Source: Gymnorhina tibicen (Eukaryota; Chordata; Aves; Passeriformes; Artamidae). Taken from it: a stretch of 64,000 nucleotides of DNA. Shown piece by piece: positions 47,346-58,600 of the stretch; within the stretch, counting starts at the first letter, position 1, and every line of letters begins with the position of its first letter. The stretch lies in assembly GCA_013399875.1 (NCBI GenBank), contig VXAZ01007995.1, positions 997,556 to 1,061,555 on the forward strand, written 5' to 3'. Made by a program: the position numbers and the translations under genes. The notes beneath the pieces were generated by a model. The model did not search any database. It was not told where the DNA came from and saw only the letters and a list, made by a program, of their open reading frames with translations.

Positions 47346-49284
47346 TGCAGTTTTTTGCAGTGTTAACTAACTGAATTTTAAAAGTACAATTTTTTTCTAA
47401 ACAAGTACTCATTTCTTAACAACATGGTAATTAAGGTCATTTCAAAGGCTATGGTTGAAGCAAACATGTCAGTCACCAGTTGATAGTGTTTTGCACAAAC
47501 AGAATCCAAACCTAAAAGACTTCTGGGGCAAAGGAAGAGAAGATAAACATTTTTCACCTCTTTTACTGCATTATTAAGCGTAACAATGCAACCAAAGTAA
47601 CTGGAAAGCTGCTGCTGTGGCAAAGCTGGAGTGCAGGCTCTAGGAGGAAGATTATTACCGAGTTTCTGGAATGCTCTTCCAGCTGTGGAATCGTGCCTAC
47701 ACCGTGTCGTGCCAAGCTGTGTCCCAGAGTGTGCAGAACCAGTGTGCAGAGGGGGATCAAGTGGCCTCAGTCCAGCTGGGCTGCACAGGCACCTTGGCAG
47801 GAGCAGGGGGTGGTCACAGCTCCTGCTTTGGCCAACAAGAACCACTAAGTGAGCTGCATTAAGTCACCCACTTTCTCCCAAATGCCAGAGGTACAGCTTC
47901 ACTTGGATCTAACATCCTTTTAAGTGGTAGTGTGCTCCCTCTTGCTGGCCAGCTTTTGTTTGTGGAGTTGGCCCCAGTTCCCTGGCCTGTCTTCTCCAAG
48001 GGCTGGGTGGTGCTTGGAACATTGGCTTTGTCATACTTTGTTTTTTGAAGAGCAGCAGCCATTTATTCCCAAATGCCCTCTGTGCAGACACAGGGCTGCC
48101 TTTCTATAAAATGTATCACTCTGTGCAGTTACCTTTCCCCTGCCCAGCCACTGGTGTTGATTTGTTTAAAAACCAGAGCCTCAGTCTCACAGTGGCCTGG
48201 CACTTCCCTTTCTCTTTGCAAGGCCACTGGTGTTACTCTCCCGGAGCAGAGCCCAACCAGGCCCCACTGCATCCCCCAGAATGGACGGCAATAGGGTATG
48301 TCTGAGACCACAAATGTTCACCATCAATTAGCACCTCTCTTCCCAAATTAATTAGTTCTAGACAGGAGGAGAAACCTTCACCCCTCTTCCTGGGAGGGAC
48401 TCAAAAGAGCTGCTTTGCATGACTATGGCTAAACAAACCAAACCCCCTTCTCCTGCTTTCAGCTCTTGCCACTGGTTAGCAGCTTTCCATGGAGACAGTA
48501 AGAACATGGAACCACATTTCCTCTGGTTGATGCTCAATTCCAGCTTCTTAATGCCCTGGCAGACACGAGCAGCTGCTTTCTTTACCAAAGCCCTCTTAGG
48601 TGAGACCAAGAGCACTGGGCCGAGTGCACGTGTTCAGAACTGACCACAAAGCCTTTTTCAGCAGAACATGCAGGAACAGCCACTCTATACTGGTATCACA
48701 GGTAAGCTTGGACATGGGGCTGCAATATGAAGTGCAAGCTGGCTTGGGTTACATGACACTGGCGTTACACTACAGCAAACAGCAGGGAGGGGACAGAGCT
48801 GCCCTGGGTGGGACTTGCCTCTAAAAAGCGGGACCTACTTGGGGACAAGGAACAAGATGTAACTGCACTTTAGGGCTGATCTTTCCTCTGCTTCAGACAG
48901 ATTTGTAAACAAAGTACAGAATAGCAGAGTTGTAGGAGATCACAGAAACCTGCCCAAGTGACGGACTTTTGTGGTAAATAGAGGAAAAAAGTAAACTAGC
49001 CTATTACACACACACAACTGCAGTTCAGTAACTTTCAGAGAGATGCCTGTCCTGCTCCTCTGGATGCACAGACAAACAGAGTTATGGCTAGGGAATCTTT
49101 CCCTATCTCTCAAGGGCTTCTCCAAATGAATTTCAACCAATAATCTGGTCAAAATAATGTAAACGTTACTTTTTAATGTCTACAGAATAACCAGAAATGG
49201 CATTAGGATGAGGTCAGAATGGAGGTCTTGATTGTTGTTTCTTACATGTCCATCTACAGACAGTACAAGGTTGGAATTTCACTT
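47346..49284. other. Convergent intergenic region or long ZFYVE9 3' UTR
   Basis: About 1.9 kb between the CC2D1B poly(A) signals and the nearest ZFYVE9 signal. The minus strand has a further AATAAA at 48067-48062 and ATTAAA motifs overlapping the CC2D1B signals near 47290-47310, so ZFYVE9 may extend through here. ORFs of up to 155 codons show no recognisable protein. Confidence 0.5.
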
Positions 49285-49605
49285 TTTATTTACGCCCCAG
49301 TGATCTTTGCACCCTTTGAGCATCGAGAGTACACGACTGTAAGTCTTTAAACATGAGCATTTTTCTAAACAGTAACAGAAGTGGATTAGCTGCAAGGATA
49401 GCATAGCCATGTTGTAGTATAGAAGCTGCCCTGATCCTCTGGTTGTTGACAATGCATAGAAGATTTAGAATTATGGAACAACTGTCCCGCCCCCTCCCCC
49501 CCTTCCCCAATAGTGTTAACAAAAGCTTAATTTTCCAGTTTTAAAGTGCAAATGATTCAGATACAACTGCTGCTGGAACAGGTCTGAACAGAAAATGAAG
49601 TCCTC
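49285..49605 (-). terminator. ZFYVE9: ZFYVE9 3' UTR to first poly(A) signal
   Basis: The minus strand carries AATAAA at 49290-49285, about 315 bases after the stop codon. This is the shortest plausible 3' end; more distal signals exist further left. Confidence 0.55.
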
Positions 49606-52600
49606 TTATGAGATGTTTTCCAGAATATAAAAGATGAGCTCCATTATGACTGGCCCCTCACTCAACTGACAGGCCCCTCCATGAATCACTGGCACTAAGG
49701 CACTGTCCAGGTCATTCATGTATTGAGAGGGCAGTGGCTGTCCATTGCTCCCAGCTTGATAACCAACCTAAAAAATACAAAGAGTGGGTTTTAAGAACAG
49801 GATACGAGGCTGTGAGTCAGGGGGCAGGAAGGGGGGAGGAGCTGTGGCCTCTCCCAGGGAAGTCGAGCACTTGAACTTGATCAAGCAGGCACTAAAGCAC
49901 CTTTTCCCCTTGTCTTTGTCCTTGTGTTCCCAGTGGCTGCCTGGGCAAAAGGAGCCTCTTTTTTCTCCTGGTTTTTCAAAGCAGCTCCTTGGGATCAGCA
50001 GGACCCTCACACAGCATTAACTGCTGGCAAAAAGGTCATTTTAGTCTTCTCTGAGCACGGAGCAGGTGCTGCTTGTGCCATATGGAGGCCAAGCCTGTGT
50101 TAATTCAGGCTGGGCAGTGGCTCTAACAGATGTCCCAAAACACCAAACAACAGCCAGCACCACCTGATTAGCATCTGATACTGGTACTTCTTCAGCATCC
50201 TCCTGGTTAAAGTGCTGTATTCCCATTCTGGGGAATGAACAAGAGAACAACCCCCCCAGTTAAACCCAAACTATTGAAGACTTACTTGGTCTGAGTCCAG
50301 TGTAACACGCAGACCCAGCTTAGTCATTCCATCTTCTTTCAGCAGTTTCAGATGAGGACACAGAGCCAGACAGAAAGCCTTTGCCACATTTTCAGTCAGT
50401 CTGCTGTGATCAGCTGGGTCACTCAGACCATTGTGTTGCTCATCATTTTCCAGAAAAAACACCTGAAGGGAAGAGTTAACACAAGACATAACACTTGGCT
50501 TTTCTAGAAAATTCAGGTTACTGAGATGTCATTTAAACTTTTACAAATGAAGACTTAAGAACTAACTTCAAGAAAGCCCAGCAAAAGCCCCTGAAGACAA
50601 GTCACCTTAGGGAGGAAAAAATTAAACATCAGAAGAAAGATTTAAATTTAAATAGTCCTCTGAAACCTCTCAGATCTGGTCAAAAGTCTTGCTATGGAAC
50701 TTCACTATGTATTGCACATGGTTTTAATAAAAACCTGCTTTTAAACAGATGTTAAGTTCAGAAAAAATTACATTTTTAATACAAGCCTGAAGATCTCTGC
50801 TACTGTTGTCACTGAGCTTGTCTCTGTTGAGCCCAGCTGACCTGGGAAAAAAGGGCACACCGGTGCCAAGCTGCAGAGTAAAGAACTTGGTTCCTCCTCA
50901 GGTAAAGTGAAACAGTTCAAGAAATATTTTGACATCAGCATTTGTGTGCTGGCAGAGTCACAGGCACCATCAGCCATGCAAGCAGTTTCTGAGTGATTTA
51001 TGCCACAGCACTTTAATGTGCAACATTTTAGAGAAAGTGGCTCAAAATAACATTTCTAAGAAACAATTTATATTAAGAGTTGTCTCCATGTAGAAAGGCA
51101 GCTTTAAACACAAAGGCAGATGAAACCAACTGTTCTTTGTGTGACACAGCAAGCGTTGTGGTCCCCCCATGCTGAACACCCTGATGTGAGCAGCGGTGGC
51201 CGGCGCAGCGCGGGCTGCGACTGCAGCAGTGGGAGGATGTTTCATCCCGCAGGATGCCACCCTGCAGCTCCCTGTGCAGGTAGGGAAGGCACCACAGGCT
51301 CGTGGCAAAGCATTTGCTGCTTTCCTGCAGTGAGTGGGGGTGCAGGTGGATGCAGCTCTGGCTGCAGTCCCAGCCCCAGTGCCCACCGCCGGACCCACCT
51401 CTGTCCACCGGATGACCTTCCCGTTGGCCTTGTACTCGGAGCCGTGGAATATCTTCACGCTGGTTATAGATTCCATGGATTTGCCATCAATAGGGCTCAC
51501 AACGCTGCAAAAGGGAGGGAGAAGGGTGAGCTCTGACTCAGCACAAGACCTGAGCTGGACAGAGCCCTCTGCAGAAGAGAATGACCTTGGAATCAGAGGG
51601 CAGTTCCTGAAAGGGGTCACATGCACAAAGCAGGCGCAGGAAGGACCTTGCTGAAGGTTTTCAACAAAGCTTTGCAGCGGAGCTGAGATCCTGTAAGATT
51701 CTGACAGAATAACAAGGCGTTTCATACAGATTGGATTTTTGCTCATTTGTAAACTCAGTGTAGGCCAGCAATACCTGAAACACAACTTACACAGCCCAGG
51801 ACTTGATTGCAGAACCTAAGATTGATCTGGAGACCCTGAAACTACAGAAATATCCTTCTTTCTAGGTGCTGAGTCCTGAAATACGGAATCCATCACAACA
51901 GCACTTTACTGCCATAAATACTTAAGCCGCCAAATCCACCTTTCTTTTGGCTTAACTATCAAGTGTCCAAAGATACTGTTGATGTTCAGCAATTTTGTTT
52001 CCAGCTCTACTTAATGCAAACTAAGCACCAACAGAGCAAAGTGACCACAGTGTGCAGGATTCAGCACTGAGAGTTGGCGACAGATTAGTGGTTTCCAATA
52101 ACTGGATATTGGCAATGCAAAAAAAATCCATAGCATTGCCAATTTTCTAAATTGATGCCCCAAAGCTCTGGTATCTCAATTCCATTTTTATTACAATTAA
52201 TTGCATCTTACCACTCAAAATAGAGGCACAGACTTTTAATTCCCATTGATTTGAAGACTCACATGCCTTACAAGATCAATTAAAATTTTTAACAGGCACC
52301 AGTGTCAAATGACTGCTCCTCTACTTACCCCTTATTAAAGTTTTTATCATCTTCTACCCACTGAATATGAACGTGTTCCTGAGGGTCTTCAGCATCTACT
52401 TTGCCACAGGTGATGGTGAAGTCTTTCATCTCTCTCAAGGCCTGTCTCAAAGAGTCCATGTTCTCAGCAGTTATCTGGACCATCACTCCATCTAGTGAAC
52501 CAAGAAATCCTCATAAGCCAAGATAAGCCATGCCAAACAGAGCCTATAAAGAAAAAATAAACATCCTTCCTCTGCAGAAGTTAAATGTTCATTTTAGGCA

Positions 52601-55600
52601 TCATGGGTAGCAGTGCTCCATCAGACCATTTCTGAACACTCACATTTCCTAAAATGCAGACCTGCTGAGTGCTGATGAGGGAAAACACAACACTAAGAGG
52701 AAGGGCAGCTCCCAGGTGAAGTCAGCTGTAGCAAAGTCCCCGTGAGTTTGCCTCACAACTTGACACCTGCTCCAGGCCACCCTCAGAAACCCCGCATGAC
52801 CCCGCTCCATTCAGCCATCTCCGCTGTTGGCTCTGGAAGCAGCACTCCAGCAGTGACAGTGTTTGAGAAGTCAGTGCTTGCCTGACAGTGGCAAAAGATA
52901 CAGAATTTGGATTCACAGAATTAAGGTTGAAAAGACTCCCAAGTTATCCAGTCCAGCTGTTAACTCAGCACCAATTTGGGTCAGTCTCGGTTGTGGCAAA
53001 AATAACAGGATTGAAATACTTCCCCATGTAGAGACTGAGTCCTCCTGTGCCTCTGTCTTACCCTAACCACCAATTTAGGCACAGGAAATGGCACAATGAC
53101 CTGCATGCTCTGGTGTCACTGGGCTGCCTGTCAGCCCGGGGACCCCACCCATGGCTGCATGCTCAGAGCTGCGAGCCTGGAGCTGGTGCAGCACGAGGAG
53201 CTCCTGCTCGCCCGCAGGGCTCTGCCAACTGACTGCTCACGTGGGCACCTGGCATCTCTCACCACCGAGGGCAGGAGCACTCCTACACCACTGCTGCCTG
53301 CACTGTCACAGCTGCAGGCACCTGAGTGCACAGTTGTGCAGCTCAGCTAGCAGGCACTAACAGCTTCCAGCCCGGAGTACCCCACCGGCGGCTGTTTCTG
53401 TGACACAACAACAAACCAAATCCGAGAGGTACCAGCTCAGTGCTCTCAACCTGTCGTGTTCTCATCTGCCCATACAAGCACATAAACAATGCACATTCAT
53501 ACCCTTGCACACTGCAGAGCTATTTGGTAGCAGAGGAAGTTTGGCAGGGCTTCCCCTGCTGGTTGGTGGATTATACATTCTGTATTCCTTAGGCTCCTCG
53601 TTCAACCCAAACCAGTAAATCAATCACAGGCTCCCAAGCCAAGTATTTCATATCTTACCCTCATTTTCTTGTGACCCTGTTTTGCAGCATCTGCACAAAT
53701 TCCTCCTTGTTAAAGGGAACAGGGTGGTTTTTGCTAAGAAGTAGGATAAAGATGAAGCAGCAGCATGACTCCAAGGCCCAAGGCATGTGAGCAGAGAGAG
53801 CCCTGCTAGCTGCAGAGCTGAGCTGGGCAAGGAGAGAAGTGTGTTTCAAGCAAGCAGTTCGGTTCTTACCTTCCACTATACTGGATTTGGCAAGGTAGCC
53901 TGAAGAGGATTTTAAAGCTCCACTGAACACAAAGAAGCTGGCACCAGTCACTGTAACAACAACAACAACAACAGGAGAGATTTAGTGAGGCTTTCGTCAA
54001 AGCAATGCCTTACCCAAGAATCAGGTAGCACAGCTCTATCAGCCAGAGAGGTGATTACCCTGAATCAGGACAAATGCTGCTTGGAATTATGGTGCCTGTA
54101 TTGCACATCATAAGCTTGGATATGCAAAGCCAAATCACCCAGTTATTTTCTAAACTGGACAACAGTTTTTGTCTAAGTTAATGAGTGCTTGTCTTTTATC
54201 ACTCTCCCTCTCCATGCCCTACACACCTCTGAGTTTCAGAATTACTAATTTTGGGTAACCAAGTACACAATTAACTTCTAAATGTTCCCACACAGCTGGC
54301 AGATTGGCGAGTGAGCTGTTTATGGATCACGCTGTAACACCAACCCACCGGCGAGGCCACAGCTCAAAGCCACCTGACCTAAAGTAGAATTATCTTCAAT
54401 GACTACTAAGCATCATGAAATCCCTGCTGGAAATCCCTCTTCTTGTCCCATAGGTGAAGTTAACAGAAGTCAGACAAGACCATCAGTCCTGAGTGACATT
54501 CCATGCCAGTACACTTGCTGGAGTGACCAGTGATACTTGCAAAACATCCAAATCAGCCTCTGTCTTGTTCTCATTTGGAGATTGTATAAATGTCTTTGCC
54601 AGAAATGTCCCCAAACCCACAAAATTTAAATTCTCAGCACATAGCTGCTGCAGCCTTTCAGCCTACTGTAACAAAAATATACCCTGGAAATTAGATGGTC
54701 TAATTGAGGTGAACATGAGAAGTTTCTTGAAGATGCATTATTAAAATGCTGCTGTGGTTGGTTATTCCTATTTAACTTTCTGTCCTACTGAACCTAGTCT
54801 TTCTTTCACATGGTGTAGGTCAAGCACAGATAACCACAACCTCACCTGCACATCCAATAATGCCAAGGCCAGCTCTCATTATTAATGGAGAGGTGTTGCC
54901 TAAACCAGTTCCAGCACAAAGCTGCCCAGTCAGGGACACCAGCGATAAGACTGATTTTCTCTAACAAAAACTGGGTGAAACCCAGCCAAACCCAGCTGTG
55001 GCCTATTCACAAAGGCCCACAAAGCTGGGGCAGCGACACAGGGGCCAAGCAGCCGTGCAGAGCAGTGGAGCCAGGGCTCCCCTCACCTTTCCTGGGCTGG
55101 TTGTGGATGCTGATGGCCTGTGTCTGGTAGTTGCCGTCATCGTTCTGCACGCACACCAGATGCGAGTCAGCCTTCTCGTTGAAACACGCTCCCCCTGCCA
55201 GCACGTGCTCGTTGGATTTGTTCATGGCTTTCATCATCTGCAAACACAAAGGTTTAGCATTTCCACCCAGTTCGTCAAGCACTTCCATAAATAGGTGGTT
55301 CTTGGAGCAGTTTAATTAGAAGCTTCTCAAGTTCTCATATTCCATGTCAGGTTTTAGCACTCAGAACTATAAACTGCTTTTGAGAAGAGGGTTCAGGTCT
55401 TTAACTGCCTGGCTGCTTTGAAGTGCCATCTTTTGTGCAATTAAAATAAATGGACAGCTGAGCTATGGAGGTTGCAAAAGCTGTTATCTCTACCTGGTTT
55501 TAAAAATACAGGGGAAAAAAAACCATGAGAAAAACCCTGGGAGGAAATACTTGGCCTGTTTACACAACTACAGTTGTGTATGACATAAATCATAAATGCC

Positions 55601-58600
55601 CCTCCACAGTTCAGTGCCACATGGGCACTCAGACTGGGGCCATTTCATCCTGTTCTGCCATGACCAGACACCAAAACTTTAGTGTCTCTGTGCTTCGCCG
55701 GCATGAACTGGTGAAACTGGAATCAGTGTTCCCAATTTAAGACTTTTTAAAAAGATCTGAATCATAGACACCCAAAAGAACTTTCTTTCTCTGCAAAGGA
55801 GGCCTCCAGAAAGCATCCAAAAAAATTTGTGACACATCTGCCCTTCAGTTCTGCTGACTATCATCTAACATACACCGAGTCACATGCTTTGACAAAATAC
55901 TCCGGTAGATGATAGAGCTTCTTTTCTTTTCTCCACTATTCCTCTTTGTGGAGGCTCAGACTCAGTGATTTTTGATCCAAAAGAAAACTGAGAGAGTCAC
56001 CCAACTCTGGAATTTGTTTCAAACACAAAAATGACATGTTTGCTTAAAATAAAAAAAGTCAAATTAAATGACACAAATCCCCCCGCAGTGAAAACCCAGA
56101 AAAATGCAGTTATTTGACATCTCCTAACAGCACTCACACTCCCACCTCTGCTTCCTGGAGCTGATAAGCATGCAGGCTACACACAACACATTTGTCTCTC
56201 TCAGTCCGACGTAAAACCTTAATTACAGTGTCAGGAACATTAACTGATGCTCGCTATTGACAAATGTGCACAGGTATAATGTTTGGGGAGGAAACTTAAT
56301 TAAGATTTTGCATCAGACAACAGTGCCTTTCATTATCCAGTTGATCATGTCATGCTCCAGAAACTGGATTTTAGCTCCAGAACAGGCACCTTTGTGGATC
56401 CCAGCAGTTGCCTTCAGCACAACAAGAAATAACTGGATGTCGCAACTGCTTCATTAGAAGGTAAATTATTAAGAAATTACAGTCGTCTTTACTGAGGGAC
56501 TAAACAGGCAACCAGGGACCTCTAAGTTATAGAAAAATTAAATAATTTTGAAGACAAAAATATATATTTAATGGAAAACCTATATGTTGATGTGTGATTT
56601 ACTAATCACAGGCTGAATTCTCCTCATTTAGTACACGCATGAGATTTAAAATCAGTTTAAGATGAGTTTTTCTCCATAGTCTGAGTAACAGTCTTTTCTA
56701 ATTAAACAGTGCTTTACATGGAGAAAAAAGTAAAGGTCTGGGGGTTTAATTCATCTTGAGACTGGCTCAGTTGGTTAGAGTAGGGTGCTGATAACACCAA
56801 GGTCATGGGTTTGATCCCTGTATGGGCCAGTCACTTAAGAGTTGGACTCAATGATCCCTGTGGGTCTCTTCCAACCCAGAATATTCTGTGAATCTCTGGC
56901 TCTTAACTCAAAGTAAACTCATGAAAAATTTCTATTAATTCAACTTTTCAAATGAATCACAAGTAATAATGTTAAATAAGTAACACTTTCTCCATTTGAA
57001 AAGTTGAACCCTTGCATCACACCAGGGAGAACCCAAGCACGATGCAGAGAATTCCCCGACACAGGAATTCCCTCTGAGTCCTGCTCAGTTCATGTCTGGC
57101 ACAAGTGGAGCTGACACCTTGCAATCACCAGGCACAGCCGACACTGAACTGCATCAACTGTGCCATTCCAGACTGAATTCATTCAAACCTCGCTGACCTC
57201 TTCCATTCTGGCACAACTGCATCAAAAATTAAAGCACCTTTTAACAGACCCTTTATCTTCTGGCTTCATCAATTTCATCTTTTTCAAACTTCATAAAAGA
57301 ACACTTTTTTCCCAATGAATTTCTTTTTTCTCACTTATTTAACTCAAATGCTTCTTGCGGGGAATTTCCCTCTTGAGATAAAGCTGCGTTCTGCTCTGAT
57401 CTTACAAGAACTTTTACAAATATAATTCTGCTCAGGAGGTTTGCTCTCACCCCAACTCTGACAGGTTTCAAACTACCAAGTTACCCCCTTTCTCTTCAGA
57501 CAGAATACGAAATCAATCCCCTTCTCCACTGTTCCCTTTTATTACTGTTCAAATACCTCCTCCCCCAGCTTTCTCTAGTTAGCAGCACTAACTCCTACAG
57601 ATCCTGACTGATTTTCTCACACCAGAAATTAAGTACAAAATTTTGATGTTGAGGAAACTTTTACATAAAATAATCATCAATCCAACAAATACTACGAAAT
57701 GCTTTGAGTGGGAACACACAGCACAAATGAGAAACGCTAATGCATTTTTTCTTCCTAGTTTACCTCGAATGTAAAGTTTGTCGACTTGCTCAAATCAAAC
57801 ACATGACACTTTATGTAAACGGTTCAAAAACCTGAAGAAAAAGAGTTTAAGAGTTTAATTAATACTAAATGGAGCTGCATTCTTCCTGTGCAGCCAGGTT
57901 CATTCACTTCTGAAAGCCGTGTGCATCATGCAGTTACTATTTGCTTTCGAAGCAGTTTTCCCTAGTGTAGTGAATAAAATAAAAATTCCTTTAGATCCCA
58001 GGTACTCGAATCACAAAGAAACTGCACACAAATGTATGTATTATAAGCATTACCTCATTATATCTGTTGCTAGGTATTTTGATGCTGGTTTTTCTGACTT
58101 CCATATCAACCACTAAACCTTGGACCACAGGCAGTGTGTACTGGTAGTTTCTGAAGTCCTGGTAATTAAAGCAAGATTCTAAGTTAGGGATCATGATCAT
58201 CATTAACACTGCATGTTTCATAACTATCCTGGTGACTACTACTTAACCCATTCAAATAATTGTTAGCAGTTACTGGAAGGCAGGGAGGGACAGAGACACC
58301 ACAGCGTGTAACCCATGTAATTGCAATACACAAATGAAAAAACATCGTGACTGTTAGTCATTTCACACATTTTCTTACATCAAAATTAATGTTCTCCAGC
58401 CTTGAATATCATCACTGTATTAAGACAATTTGCTCTCTGTGTTCTGTTACATTACTAGATGGAGTTATTAGTTTTTCTAGCAGTGAGATTAAGTCATGCA
58501 TCAAAGAGAATTTCCTATATTGAAAATATTTGCAAAGTAGGAAGAGATAATAACCTCCCTTCAGTCGGAGCGCTGTGTAATCAGAGTGCTGTGACTGCAC

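Noticed and set aside
47378..47845. 155-codon minus-strand ORF between CC2D1B and ZFYVE9
   Set aside because: Low resemblance to any family I know, and it lies in a probable 3' UTR or spacer.
48146..48235. Repeated GCCACTGGTGTT words
   Set aside because: Two short direct copies about 76 bases apart with unrelated surroundings; compatible with chance.
51042..51785. 247-codon minus-strand ORF
   Set aside because: It is the ZFYVE9 exon 51399-51504 read through into both neighbouring introns, not a separate gene.
56755..56828. tRNA-Ile gene
   Set aside because: A and B boxes are present, but the stems are not intact and a CR1 tail follows, so it is a SINE head and not a tRNA gene.
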